Of a DNA stretch of 64,000 nt, positions 27,969 to 37,676 are shown in pieces. Position numbers and translations under genes: made by a program. The notes beneath the pieces were generated by a model. The model was not told where the DNA came from and did no database searches. It was given only the letters and a program-made list of their open reading frames with translations. Every line of letters starts with the position of its first letter. Position 1 is the first letter of the stretch. Origin of the DNA: CAYNNQ01 sp051748085 (GTDB lineage Bacteria; Desulfobacterota; Desulfovibrionia; Desulfovibrionales; Desulfonatronovibrionaceae); NCBI GenBank assembly GCA_051748085.1, contig JBNJHA010000003.1, forward strand, positions 19,557 to 83,556, written 5' to 3'.

Positions 27969-29000
27969 ATGAAAATTTTGAATCTTGAAGGGCGGCATTT
28001 GGTTGCTTCCTGGAGAAAACAGGGACATGATGTCCTGTGCATCGGTCCGGACGAAGCGTGTGATGTTCATTTGGACCATGTCATATCCCTTAACCGTCTG
28101 TGGACGATTTTAAAAAAACATGATTTTTTCCCCGATCTCGTCTTTTGGAACGACAATTGCCGGCCTCCGTCGGTTATCGGATTCGAGACTCTGCCTTGTC
28201 CGTGCATAGGCTTTTCCATAGATCAATACTGCAATCCGTGGCATGTCCCCTACAGCGCCGCTTTTGATCTTATACTCGTGGCCCAGAAGGATTATCTGGA
28301 CCTGTTCAGCCGGGAGAGAATACAGCCCGAGGCGCAATGGTTCCCGCTGTTCTGCAATCCGCAACGGGACAGGGACGAAAATAAAATTCGGGATGTACCG
28401 GTCAGCTTTGTGGGTACCAAGGATCCCCCGCTTAACCCGGAAAGAAAACAATTTCTGGAGAATTTTCAAAAGAGTTTATCACTATTTTTGTATACCGGAA
28501 ATTATGTGCCCGTATTTAATCGAAGCCGGATTGTTCTGAATCAGAGCGCGGTCGGAGAATTGAATTTCCGCATATTTCAAGCCGCGGCCTGCGGGGCGGC
28601 CGTATTGACCGAGGAATGCGGCAACGGTCTGCATGACCTTTTTGAGCCGAACAGGAATATATTTGTCTATCCCCGGGGAAATTTACGGGCGGCTGTCCAG
28701 GTATGCAAGCATCTGCTGGATGACTCGCAGACAGTTGCGCAGGTGGCCGAAGCGGGCAGGGAAATGGTGCTTCGGCGGCATTCGGCTTTTGTCCGGGCAA
28801 AGGAAGTGATTAGGTACTGCAACGGCATAAACAGGGAGAAAACTTTCAGGCGCCGGATCAAAAATATGATTGCTGTAAACCGGGAACTAGGCAAGGCTTT
28901 TATTTTTCTGGGAACCGACCGTAAGCTTTTGCTTCCGGAAAAATATCGCCGGTTTTATCTGGAGACAGCCCGGAGATACCAGGATGTTTTTCCCAAGTAA
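27969..29000 (+). CDS. CgeB-like glycosyltransferase
   Basis: The 343-residue protein resembles the CgeB / Glyco_trans_1_2 group. It has an N-terminal half with GFSIDQYCNPWHVPYS and VSFVGTKD, and a C-terminal GT-B half with ELNFRIFQAAACGAAVLTEE, the sugar-nucleotide binding region of these proteins. A basic C-terminal tail (about 285-343) is not typical. The cysteine-rich ETLPCPCIGFS segment is notable. AAGGAAG precedes the ATG. In related bacteria such genes often glycosylate flagellin or surface structures, but no acceptor can be named here. It stands alone on its strand. Confidence 0.8.
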   Translation: MKILNLEGRHLVASWRKQGHDVLCIGPDEACDVHLDHVISLNRLWTILKKHDFFPDLVFWNDNCRPPSVIGFETLPCPCIGFSIDQYCNPWHVPYSAAFDLILVAQKDYLDLFSRERIQPEAQWFPLFCNPQRDRDENKIRDVPVSFVGTKDPPLNPERKQFLENFQKSLSLFLYTGNYVPVFNRSRIVLNQSAVGELNFRIFQAAACGAAVLTEECGNGLHDLFEPNRNIFVYPRGNLRAAVQVCKHLLDDSQTVAQVAEAGREMVLRRHSAFVRAKEVIRYCNGINREKTFRRRIKNMIAVNRELGKAFIFLGTDRKLLLPEKYRRFYLETARRYQDVFPK

Positions 29001-29033
29001 TGAAGTAATTGTGCAGCAGAATTTTTGTTGGCT

Positions 29034-29058
29034 CGTATCTGTTCAACAAATTTCTTGC
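29034..29058 (+). repeat. left-arm fragment of the ~40 nt dispersed element
   Basis: GTATCTGTTCAACAAATTT matches the left arm of copies c and d, without a recognisable right arm. Confidence 0.35.
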
Positions 29059-29177
29059 TCTGCCTGATTTCGGCCTGTGGCCCGGGAATGGGGAGGCACG
29101 CCTTATTCGATGTTGACAAAGCGCCTTGAATAAATCAGGTATTTGGAGTTTTTAATATTTACAGCGGAGAGAGCGGA

Positions 29178-29345
29178 ATGAATAAAAAAGACGCAGTTGT
29201 TCGGGGGATAATAATGGGCGGTTCAATCGGTCTGATTGCCGGCTGGTTTGGAATGAATCCATCACGGGCCTTGGCCCTCGGCTTAATATGTGGACTTTTG
29301 GCGGGCGTGACCAAGGCCTTTGTAGACAAAAAAAGGGATCAATAG
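29178..29345 (+). CDS. small glycine-rich membrane protein (55 residues)
   Basis: The 55-residue frame has an ATG preceded by GGAGAG, two hydrophobic segments (IIMGGSIGLIAGWFG at about 11-25 and ALALGLICGLLAGVTKAFV at about 31-49), and a charged DKKRDQ end. Its stop overlaps the end of the convergent uvrA gene by 7 nt. It resembles no family I can name. The good ribosome binding site and sensible membrane topology support it as a real gene. Confidence 0.6.
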   Translation: MNKKDAVVRGIIMGGSIGLIAGWFGMNPSRALALGLICGLLAGVTKAFVDKKRDQ

Positions 29346-32086
29346 TTGTCCAGGAATTTTCCGGTAACAGAATTCGGATTGTTTTTTATCTGTTCGGGCG
29401 ATCCTTCAGCAACTATTTCCCCACCGTATTCTCCCCCGCCTGGGCCTAGATCCAGTATGTAATCAGCGCTGAAGACCACATCCAGGTTGTGTTCGATGAC
29501 CACTACCGTGGCCCCTTTATCCACGAGCTGGTTCAGTACCTGAATAAGTTTGCCCACTTCATGCATGTGCAGGCCTGTGGTCGGTTCGTCCAATATGTAT
29601 ATCGCTCCGGGCAGGCTTCTTTTGCCGAGTTCCCGCGATATTTTTATCCGTTGCGCCTCGCCGCCGGACAGGGTTGTCGCCGGCTGTCCGAGTTTCAGAT
29701 ATTCCAGTCCGACCTGTTTCAGGATGTCAAGTCTTCGTTTTAATAATGGATATTTATCAAAAAAATCGGATGCCTGGCGGACTGTCATGTCCAGGACCCG
29801 GGAAATATTTTTTCCTTTGTATTCAATTTCCAGTGTCTCGCGATTATATCGTTTCCCCTTGCAGACTTCACAGGTGACGAACACATCGGGCAGGAAATGC
29901 ATCTCCACCCGTATCTGACCGTCGCCGCCACAGGCTTCGCATCGACCGCCGCGGACGTTAAAACTGAATCTCCCCGGTTTGTATCCCCTTTTTCGGGCTT
30001 CTTTGGTTCCGGCGAAAATTTTTCTTATCTCATCAAATATCTTGGTATATGTAGCCGGATTTGAACGGGGAGTTCTGCCGATTGGACTTTGGTCGATGGA
30101 AATGACTTTTTCGATTTGCTCAGTTCCCTGTATGTCGGCTATAAGTCCTGGATCGTCGACACGAATTCCCTGTTTTAAAGCTAAATGTTTGTACAGGGAG
30201 TCAACAATAAGTGAGCTTTTGCCGGATCCGGAAACGCCGGTTACCACGGTCAGGCATTGCAGAGGGATGCGGCAGTTGATGTTTTTCAGGTTATTGGTAC
30301 GGACCTGTTTTAATCTCAAAAAATCGGATGCTTTTCTACGCGCTTTTGGTCTTGGTATGCTGAGCTCGCCTCGTAAATATTTTCCGGTAAGAGAATCAGC
30401 CTTGTTTTTAAGACCTCCGACATCTCCGGAATACATTATTTCTCCGCCCAGGGCGCCGGAGCCCGGACCCAGTTCCAGAACATGATCGGCGCTGAGTATC
30501 GTGTCCTGGTCGTGCTCAACCACGAGAACGGTGTTCCCCCGTTCGCGAAGGCTGCTAAGGGCTTCCAGCAGACGATGGTTGTCCCTGGGATGCAGTCCGA
30601 TGCTCGGTTCATCAAGCACATAGGTCACTCCAACCAACCCTGATCCCAACTGTCCCGCCAGTCTGATTCTCTGGGCCTCGCCTCCGGAAAGTGTGGCCAT
30701 GTTCCGGGCCAGATTGAGATAATCCAGTCCGACACGGGATAGAAATTTCAAACGATGTTTGAGTTCGGTAACAAGCGGTGCCGCTATCGTGGATGAAAAG
30801 CCGGAAAATTTCAATGTCGATACCCAGTTCAGGGCTTTGTCCACGGACATGTTCACAAAATTAAAAATGTTTACATCCTGAACATATACAGCCAGGGCCT
30901 CCGGTTTCAGGCGCGCTCCCTTGCATTCAGGGCAAGGTCTGCTCTGGCGGAATCTGGATAACTCATCCCTCCAGGCGAACCCTATTTCAAATCCCTGTTT
31001 GAGGATATGTACAATACCTTCCCAAGCGAGTTCCCCGTCCCCGTAAAACAAAGCATCATGGGCCGTGGAAGAAAATTCGCGCAATGGTGTATCTAATTCA
31101 AAATTATATTTTTGCGCGAGCGGTTTCAGGCGGGGCAGAAACTTTTGCAGCGTTCCTTTTTTTTTCAGGGGTATGATTGCTCCCTGTTCCAGGCTTAATC
31201 CCTTGTTCGGGGCTATAAGCCGGGGATCGAAATACTCTACGCTGCCAATGCCGGAGCAATATGGGCAGGCGCCCTGGGGACTGTTGAAAGAAAAAAGCTG
31301 TGGTTCGGGCCTGGGCATGGAAAGGTTGCATTCGGGGCATACGGCAGCTGTGCTTAGGAAAAATTCTTCTCCGTCCACTATTTTGATTTTCAGTTTTTCA
31401 TCCCCCAGGGACAGGGCCAGTTCAACAGAATCAGCCAGGCGTTTGCGGATTTTTTCTTTTATTATCAGCCTGTCGATGACCAGATCAATGTTGTGCTTTT
31501 TCTTTGGATTGAGTGCGGGTATTGACTCCAGGGAGAATATCTCTCCATCTATACGGACGCGGACAAACCCCTGGGCTTTGAATCTTTTTAAAAGTTCTTT
31601 ATGCGCTCCCTTTTTGTTTTCGGTTATCGGAGCAAGGAGCATGAATTTGGTGCCTTCTTTTATTTCCAGAATACGCTCGATTATCTGATCCTGGGTTTGG
31701 GCCTGGACCGGAAGCCGGCAGTTCGGACAAAAAGGAGTCCCCAGCCGGGCGAAGAAGACCCGCAGAAAGTCGTAGATTTCAGTGACGGTACCCACGGTTG
31801 AGCGGGGATTTTTGGCGATGGTCTGCTGTTCCAGGGAAATGGCCGGGGACAAACCCTGTATGCTTTCCACCTTGGGCTTGTCCATTTGCGGTAAAAATTG
31901 CCGGGCATAGGCGGAGAGTGATTCCACATATCTGCGTTGACCTTCGGCATAAACAATGTCAAAGGCCAGGGTTGATTTTCCGGAACCCGACGGGCCGCAG
32001 ACAACCACCAGTTGATTGCGGGGCAGGTCAATGCTGATATCTTTCAGATTGTGGTGCCTGGCGCCCTTTATCTGGATTATTTCCAT
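29339..32086 (-). CDS. uvrA: excinuclease ABC subunit A
   Basis: The ~915-residue damage-recognition ATPase of nucleotide excision repair has two ABC halves, each with Walker A (VVVCGPSGSGKSTLAFD near the start; VVTGVSGSGKSSLIVDSLY near 630) and signature motifs (ATLSGGEAQRIRLAGQLGSG and TTLSGGEAQRIKISREL). It also has zinc-site cysteine pairs (CPECN with CPYCSG; CEACGGDG with CEVCKGKRY). The ATG at 32086, which opens with EIIQIKGARHHNLKD, is the family start. A longer frame from 32164 is rejected because it overlaps the upstream kinase gene. Confidence 0.96.
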   Translation of the reverse strand: MEIIQIKGARHHNLKDISIDLPRNQLVVVCGPSGSGKSTLAFDIVYAEGQRRYVESLSAYARQFLPQMDKPKVESIQGLSPAISLEQQTIAKNPRSTVGTVTEIYDFLRVFFARLGTPFCPNCRLPVQAQTQDQIIERILEIKEGTKFMLLAPITENKKGAHKELLKRFKAQGFVRVRIDGEIFSLESIPALNPKKKHNIDLVIDRLIIKEKIRKRLADSVELALSLGDEKLKIKIVDGEEFFLSTAAVCPECNLSMPRPEPQLFSFNSPQGACPYCSGIGSVEYFDPRLIAPNKGLSLEQGAIIPLKKKGTLQKFLPRLKPLAQKYNFELDTPLREFSSTAHDALFYGDGELAWEGIVHILKQGFEIGFAWRDELSRFRQSRPCPECKGARLKPEALAVYVQDVNIFNFVNMSVDKALNWVSTLKFSGFSSTIAAPLVTELKHRLKFLSRVGLDYLNLARNMATLSGGEAQRIRLAGQLGSGLVGVTYVLDEPSIGLHPRDNHRLLEALSSLRERGNTVLVVEHDQDTILSADHVLELGPGSGALGGEIMYSGDVGGLKNKADSLTGKYLRGELSIPRPKARRKASDFLRLKQVRTNNLKNINCRIPLQCLTVVTGVSGSGKSSLIVDSLYKHLALKQGIRVDDPGLIADIQGTEQIEKVISIDQSPIGRTPRSNPATYTKIFDEIRKIFAGTKEARKRGYKPGRFSFNVRGGRCEACGGDGQIRVEMHFLPDVFVTCEVCKGKRYNRETLEIEYKGKNISRVLDMTVRQASDFFDKYPLLKRRLDILKQVGLEYLKLGQPATTLSGGEAQRIKISRELGKRSLPGAIYILDEPTTGLHMHEVGKLIQVLNQLVDKGATVVVIEHNLDVVFSADYILDLGPGGGEYGGEIVAEGSPEQIKNNPNSVTGKFLDNY

Positions 32087-32087
32087 C

Positions 32088-33266
32088 TCAAGCGCTTTCC
32101 AGATTTTGTCCGAGTTGCAAATAGAAGGTCGTGCCCTGTTCAGGCGAGGATTCGAACCAGACATGGCCTTTTAAATATTCCCGGGAAAAAAGTCGAATGC
32201 TGTAAGTCCCGAGCCCCCGACCGCTGCCCTTGGTTGAAAATGACCTCTTGAATATTTGCGATTTGGCCTTTTCATTCATCGCCGCGTTGTTGTGCACGTA
32301 AAAAACAATGTTTTTGTCGTGTTGTTCAGCCCCGATGCTTACAGTCTGGCCCTGTTTCGAGGCCTCCAATGCATTTTTCAGCATGTTTCCAAGTATGCGG
32401 GAAAGTATTTTCGGATCGGTTTGAAGGTGCAGTGCCGGGTCTGTGGGTAAAATTTTTATTTCTTTGTTTTCAGCCACTAAGTGCCCGGAATATAAGTTAT
32501 GAACATCTTTGAGTGTTTCCAGTGCGTTTATTGTCTGCATGTGCAGTTCCAGGGCATTTTTTTCAGCGGCCATAAGGTCTTTTTGACTTTGAATCTGTTC
32601 AATTATGGATTCACATTGCTTTAAGGCCATGTCAGACATTTCCTTGTTTTCGCCCTCGGTTTCCTGGGCCAGGATTTGCATTATCCCGTAAATTCCGCCA
32701 ATGCTGTTTAAAATATCGTGAAAAAAGACGCGTTCCAGTATTTCCCTGCGTTTCTGGTGACTTATGTCTGTGAGATGGAAGGTCGAAAAACGGCTGCCGT
32801 TAATAGTCAGTGGAGTGGTATTGATGCGCAGATCAAGCGCTTCCGTGCTGCCGTCTTTTTTACGCAGTATGCGGCATTCCTGGAGATCCTTGTCCCCAGC
32901 CAGGCTGTTTAGGATGGCGTTGACCGCCCCGCAATATCGGCAGAATTTCGTTGTTCCGCAACCCAGATTGCTGTTCAGGGCGTGTACGCAACCCAGTATT
33001 TCTCCCGGGCGACTTCCGAGAAGCTCCTCTAAACTTTTGCCGGTGATTTCGGCCAGGGCTGAATTGGCGAAAACAAGCTGGCGCTTGTCATTTAAAATAA
33101 GCAGGATGTCCGGTACCGCATCCAAAACGGAAGAGGCCCGGGCGGAAGAAAGAAACAAGTCTTTTTGTTTTTTTATTTTTTCAAGGTTGTCGGTTTCAGC
33201 GGAAGCAAAATAAGTCTCTTCCTGCATCGGTTCAGTATCTTGGAGTTGGTGGTCTTTAATATTCAT
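32088..33266 (-). CDS. PAS sensor histidine kinase with cysteine-rich PAS domain
   Basis: The 392-residue protein is probably cytosolic, with no membrane helix. A PAS domain (about 45-170) contains C93, H95, C103, C109 and C112 in the stretch GCVHA...GCG...CRYCG. A HisKA-like helix (FFHDILNSIGGIYGI; His near 183) and HATPase_c (NMLKNALEAS, GSGRGLGTYSI) follow. The cysteine set could bind a metal, Fe-S cluster or respond to redox; that is inference. It lies 1 nt upstream of uvrA, so the two are likely cotranscribed. No response regulator is adjacent. Confidence 0.85.
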   Translation of the reverse strand: MNIKDHQLQDTEPMQEETYFASAETDNLEKIKKQKDLFLSSARASSVLDAVPDILLILNDKRQLVFANSALAEITGKSLEELLGSRPGEILGCVHALNSNLGCGTTKFCRYCGAVNAILNSLAGDKDLQECRILRKKDGSTEALDLRINTTPLTINGSRFSTFHLTDISHQKRREILERVFFHDILNSIGGIYGIMQILAQETEGENKEMSDMALKQCESIIEQIQSQKDLMAAEKNALELHMQTINALETLKDVHNLYSGHLVAENKEIKILPTDPALHLQTDPKILSRILGNMLKNALEASKQGQTVSIGAEQHDKNIVFYVHNNAAMNEKAKSQIFKRSFSTKGSGRGLGTYSIRLFSREYLKGHVWFESSPEQGTTFYLQLGQNLESA

Positions 33267-33335
33267 TGTCTTTTTGTCAGGTTTAGATTTTAAAACAATT
33301 GTTCCCTAGGTTTTTAGGCCCTTCAACGACCGGTG

Positions 33336-33362
33336 AACTTTTTAATGTAGTGAATAGTTACA
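33336..33362 (+). repeat. dispersed ~40 nt element, copy e
   Basis: Contains GTGAATAGTTAC (33350-33361). The 27 nt are identical to 7504-7530. Confidence 0.7.
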
Positions 33363-33612
33363 AATGGACAGTAAAAAATTTTAGGCTTAATTGTTGCGAG
33401 ATGCAAGCATGAGTTGTCTGGTCTTTATCCGGACCGGAAATTGATTTAAACTTACGAGTGTATTTTATTAGGCGCGGAGCATACGGACAAGGGAACCGTA
33501 CCGAGGTTGTTGGTTTTGTCATGTCTTAGGGCTGGTTGACCGACCTGTGTTTACAGTTTATTTTTTATACTTTGTGTGAGCATGGCCATAATCGGTTCCC
33601 CCTCCCCCCCCT

Positions 33613-33696
33613 TTTTGGCGAGGGCAGGAAAACATGCGAATCTTTCGTCAGGGGCATCATAAAGGATCATTTGAATAAAATTTACATGCAACATCG
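33613..33696 (+). repeat. 84 nt dispersed repeat, copy 1
   Basis: The segment from TTTTGGCGAGGGCAGGAAAA to ACATCG aligns without gaps to 40892-40975 with 74 of 84 identical positions by hand count. It lies 50 nt upstream of hypF inside the 481 nt gap after the kinase gene. Confidence 0.75.
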
Positions 33697-33747
33697 GGAA
33701 GTCAGAATATTCCGGATGTAAATTGTATAAAAGGGCTTAAGAAGATA

Positions 33748-36057
33748 ATGGTCAGGATGGAATTCATCATAAACGGACAGGTTCAGGGGGTAGGATTCCG
33801 GCCTTTTGTTTATCGCAAGGCCTTGTCACATGCCTTGACTGGTTTTGTCTTGAATAATTCCCGCGGAGTGCAGATTGAGGTGCAAGGAACCGGGCCTAAA
33901 GTGGATAAATTTTTGCGGACGTTGCAAGACGACTTGCCTCCTTTGGCCAGAATTATTCGTTTGGAGAGCAGGCAAATCGAGGTTGTCGGGGATGAGCGGG
34001 AATTCGTGATTGCCGAGAGTTCTGTTCAGAAAGGGCATCAGGTTTTGATAAGCCCTGATGTTTGCACCTGCGAGGATTGTCAGCATGAACTTTTTGACAC
34101 TAGTAATTTCCGCTATCTTTATCCGTTTATAAATTGTACTAATTGCGGCCCACGATACACCATAACCGGGTCCATTCCTTACGATAGAAAACAAACCTCA
34201 ATGGCCTGTTTCCCCATGTGCGATACCTGTCGAAGTGAATATAATGATCCGCTTGACCGTAGATTTCACGCCCAACCCAATGCGTGCCCCGAATGTGGTC
34301 CGGAAGTATGGCTGACAGACAGTATGGGGCGAAAAGTGGATATGCAAATCAACCCTCTTGATCTGGCGGCCGAGCTTCTGCAGAAAGGCCGTGTTCTGGC
34401 AGTAAAAGGGTTGGGAGGTTTTCATCTGGCCTGCGACGCCGCCAATGATGAAGCTCTTATAAAATTGCGGGACAGGAAAAAACGTTTTGGGAAATCCCTG
34501 GCGATCATGGTCCAACACGTGCGCCATGCTGAATATTTTGCCCATATAAGCGCGGAGGAAAAGGAGTTATTGACCGGCGTACAGCGGCCGATAGTGGTCC
34601 TGCGCAAAAAAAATGTTCCCGGACTCAGTACGTATATAGCTCCGGATACGAATAATGTGGGAATCATGCTCCCGTATACTCCGCTTCATTTTGTGCTTTT
34701 TAAATTTTTGCAGGAGCGGGCAGGCGAGGCCAATCATCCGCCGGCTTTGGTCATGACCTCCGGGAATTCCAGTTCCGAACCCATTTGCCTGGGTAATCGG
34801 GAGGCATTGAAAAGACTGGCGCATATTGCCGACAATTTTGTTTTACACAATCGCGATATCCTGGTCCGGTGTGACGACTCTGTTGTCTTTTCCCGTTCGG
34901 GCAAAAGCGGCTTTTATCGCCGGGCGCGGGGCTATACGCCGAGCCCCGTATTCCTGCCCCGGGCAGGGGAAATTGTTTTGGGCACGGGCCCGGAACTTAA
35001 GGATACGCTATGTCTTACCAAGGGAGACCAGGCATTCGTGTCCCAGCACATCGGCGACCTTAAGAATTTAAAAAGTTATGATTTTTTTGTCGAATTGGCA
35101 AATCACATGCAGGGAATTCTGCAGGCCGTGCCCAAGGCCATTGTCTGCGATCTGCACCCGGATTATTTAAGCTCGCGCTTTGCAAGGGAACAGAACGAAC
35201 TTCCGGTGTTCACCCTGCAGCATCACTTTGCCCATATCCACGCGGCAATGGCCGAAAACCGGTTTGAAGGGCAGTGTCTGGGGCTGGCTCTGGACGGAAC
35301 CGGGCTTGGGAATGACGGCACAATATGGGGCGGAGAGCTTTTGCTGGTCGATTCCATTAATCTGGAGCAGTCAAGAATAGGATCTTTTTCTCCCGTTTCC
35401 ATGCCTGGCGGAGAAATGGCGGTTCAAGAGCCCTGGAGAATGGCCAAATCCTTTTTGTTCAGCCTGAACATGGATTGTCCGGTCCCCTGGAAAGCGGAAT
35501 TTGAATATGCAGATTCAATGCTTGAATCTGTTCTGGAAAAAAGTATAAATTGCCCCAGAACAAGCAGCTGCGGGCGCCTTTTTGACGCTGTATCCGCCTT
35601 GCTCGGCCTTGTCTGCTGCATTGATTATGAAGGTCAGGCCGCTATTTTACTGGAGAAGATTCAGGATTTGAGCGAAAAAGAGGCCTATCCCTCTGCTTGT
35701 TTCCAACGTAATGATTTTCTTTATTTTGACAGCCAGGGATTATTTGCCTCGGTAGTAGAGGACGTAAAAAAAGGCACGGATAAGGCGGTTGTCAGTCGCC
35801 GTTTTCATCTTGGACTGGCCAGGGGGTTGGCTGAATGGGCGCACGAGGCATCTGTGAAAACAGGCATTCGGGATGTAGCGTTGAGTGGAGGAGTCATGCA
35901 GAATTTGACCATGCTTGAGTTGTTGCCAATTTTTCTGGCGGAAAAGGGACTTCGTTCCATGGTTCATTCTAGGCTGCCGGCCAACGACGGCTGCATTTCA
36001 CTCGGGCAGGCAGTGTACGGTCAGCGTTTGCTGGAAATTCGGAAACAGGAATTTTAA
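33748..36057 (+). CDS. hypF: carbamoyltransferase HypF, [NiFe] hydrogenase maturation
   Basis: The 769-residue enzyme makes the cyanide ligands of [NiFe] hydrogenase from carbamoyl phosphate. It has an N-terminal acylphosphatase domain (INGQVQGVGFRPFVYR), HypF zinc fingers (CTCEDCQHEL, NCTNCGPRYT, CDTCRSEY, CPECGP), a YrdC-like domain (LAVKGLGGFHLACDA), and a C-terminal Kae1-like domain with QHHFAHIHAAMAEN, ALDGTGLGNDG and SGGVMQN. Length is normal. Its presence implies a [NiFe] hydrogenase elsewhere in the genome. No other hyp gene is in the window. Confidence 0.96.
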   Translation: MVRMEFIINGQVQGVGFRPFVYRKALSHALTGFVLNNSRGVQIEVQGTGPKVDKFLRTLQDDLPPLARIIRLESRQIEVVGDEREFVIAESSVQKGHQVLISPDVCTCEDCQHELFDTSNFRYLYPFINCTNCGPRYTITGSIPYDRKQTSMACFPMCDTCRSEYNDPLDRRFHAQPNACPECGPEVWLTDSMGRKVDMQINPLDLAAELLQKGRVLAVKGLGGFHLACDAANDEALIKLRDRKKRFGKSLAIMVQHVRHAEYFAHISAEEKELLTGVQRPIVVLRKKNVPGLSTYIAPDTNNVGIMLPYTPLHFVLFKFLQERAGEANHPPALVMTSGNSSSEPICLGNREALKRLAHIADNFVLHNRDILVRCDDSVVFSRSGKSGFYRRARGYTPSPVFLPRAGEIVLGTGPELKDTLCLTKGDQAFVSQHIGDLKNLKSYDFFVELANHMQGILQAVPKAIVCDLHPDYLSSRFAREQNELPVFTLQHHFAHIHAAMAENRFEGQCLGLALDGTGLGNDGTIWGGELLLVDSINLEQSRIGSFSPVSMPGGEMAVQEPWRMAKSFLFSLNMDCPVPWKAEFEYADSMLESVLEKSINCPRTSSCGRLFDAVSALLGLVCCIDYEGQAAILLEKIQDLSEKEAYPSACFQRNDFLYFDSQGLFASVVEDVKKGTDKAVVSRRFHLGLARGLAEWAHEASVKTGIRDVALSGGVMQNLTMLELLPIFLAEKGLRSMVHSRLPANDGCISLGQAVYGQRLLEIRKQEF

Positions 36058-36081
36058 AATCCGTTATCGGTTTTGGATATA

Positions 36082-37629
36082 ATGACGAGCACTTTAGTCA
36101 TAAATTTGACGCGATTTGGAGATCTTCTCCAGACGCAGCCGGTGATCAGCGCTTTAAAAAAAAATGGTCAAGCCACCGGTCTGGTCTGTTTGGAAAATTT
36201 TGCCTCGGCAACCGATCTGCTTGCAGGAGTGGATCATACATTTCCTTTGCCCGGAGCCCGTTTTTTGCGTGAGTTGGATGAATCCTGGATCAAAACGGTT
36301 GCCACTCTTTTTGACTGGGTTGATTCGATAGAAAGACAAAATGAATGGGGCGGGTTGTTAAATCTTACTGCTTCGCTCAGCTCAAAAATGCTTGGCAGGC
36401 TTATCCCGGTTGAGGACAAAGAAGGTTTTTTTGTTGATGAATATGGATTCGGCCAATTTTCCAATAAATGGGCTATTTATCTTGAAGCTTCTTCCGGCGT
36501 GCGTGGGAGCAGTCCTTTTAATCTAGTGGATGTTTTTTTACGGGTGGCGGGTATTAACGATCATCAGCCCGAATATGTTCTCAACCGGCCCGATATGGAT
36601 ATGCAGCATCGCCTTGGATGTATTCTGGAACAGAAAAAGCCTGGCGGATGCCGGGGATATATAGGCTTTCAGCTTGGGGCCAGTGCGGATAAGAGACGTT
36701 GGGCCCTGGAAAATTTTGCGCGATTGGGCCGGTTTATTTGGGAAAATACCGGCCTTTGCCCCGTGTTGCTGGGATCTGCGGAGGAAACCGGTCTGGCGGA
36801 GCGGTATCTTCAATTGACCTCGGCTCCGGCAATAAACTTGGTCGGTCGGACAAATCTTAAGGAACTGGCCGCCACGTTAATCCATATTCGCCTGTTGGTG
36901 ACCAACGATACTGGAACCATGCATCTTGCAGCCGGGCTAAAGGTGCCCGTCCTGGCTTTTTTTCTGGCCACTGCGCAGCCCTGGGATACCGGGCCGTATA
37001 TGGAAAATGCGCTTTGTCTTGAGCCGGATCTGGACTGCCATCCATGCCCCTTTGATAATGCATGTTCCAATAATTATGCATGCAGAAAAGTTATTCAGCC
37101 GCAATTGGTATTTGAATATATAAACGAATATCTTCAATCCGGAATATGGCCGATTGCCCCCAAAAATGGTTCCAGGGTCTGGCTTACAGTGAAAAGACGC
37201 GGGCTTATGGATCTGGAGAGCAGATGCCTGGACGGAGAGGATGATCGTAGCAGGTGGATGCGAATTCAACGGCGTGTTTACTCTGCTTTTCTTGATGACC
37301 GTTCTCCTGAAATACGCGATCTTGTAAGCCCTTCTCTTCCTTTTATGGAAGAAGTTCGAAAGGAAGCGGAGAGTCTTTGTTCCGTTTTTGAACTGCTGCG
37401 TACGCGGGGAACAATGCTGCTGCGCGATTCGCGGCCTCAACTCCGGAAAAAGTTTATGCATGATTGGCATCAAACGGGAATAATGCTTGATAACAGCAAA
37501 ATTTTCACCACCTTATCTTTATTGTGGAAAGTTCATTCACAGGATTCAGGACAGGATATACACGATTTTTTAAAGGTTTGCCGGAGCTATGAGTGGCTTT
37601 TGTCTCTTTTTGGCACTAAATTTGAATAA
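36082..37629 (+). CDS. GT9 heptosyltransferase-like glycosyltransferase with C-terminal extension
   Basis: The 515-residue protein starts like ADP-heptose LPS heptosyltransferases (LVINLTRFGDLLQTQPVISALKK). It has the GT-B nucleotide-sugar region GFQLGASADKRRW and LLVTNDTGTMHLAAGLKVP, and a cysteine motif CHPCPFDNACSNNYAC. The usual family length is about 350 residues. The last ~150 residues (RGLMDLESRCLDGEDDRSRW onward) form an extra helical domain. ATG at 36082 is preferred to TTG at 36073. The two small downstream genes look flagellum-related, so flagellar glycosylation is an inference. Confidence 0.82.
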   Translation: MTSTLVINLTRFGDLLQTQPVISALKKNGQATGLVCLENFASATDLLAGVDHTFPLPGARFLRELDESWIKTVATLFDWVDSIERQNEWGGLLNLTASLSSKMLGRLIPVEDKEGFFVDEYGFGQFSNKWAIYLEASSGVRGSSPFNLVDVFLRVAGINDHQPEYVLNRPDMDMQHRLGCILEQKKPGGCRGYIGFQLGASADKRRWALENFARLGRFIWENTGLCPVLLGSAEETGLAERYLQLTSAPAINLVGRTNLKELAATLIHIRLLVTNDTGTMHLAAGLKVPVLAFFLATAQPWDTGPYMENALCLEPDLDCHPCPFDNACSNNYACRKVIQPQLVFEYINEYLQSGIWPIAPKNGSRVWLTVKRRGLMDLESRCLDGEDDRSRWMRIQRRVYSAFLDDRSPEIRDLVSPSLPFMEEVRKEAESLCSVFELLRTRGTMLLRDSRPQLRKKFMHDWHQTGIMLDNSKIFTTLSLLWKVHSQDSGQDIHDFLKVCRSYEWLLSLFGTKFE

Positions 37630-37676
37630 AGTTGATCGAGCGGATGATACAAGGAAATTTATACAGGAGGAAGAAT

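Noticed and set aside
33536..33721. 61-residue frame upstream of hypF
   Set aside because: Contains the second copy of the 84 nt repeat; the shared peptide shows no synonymous bias between copies.
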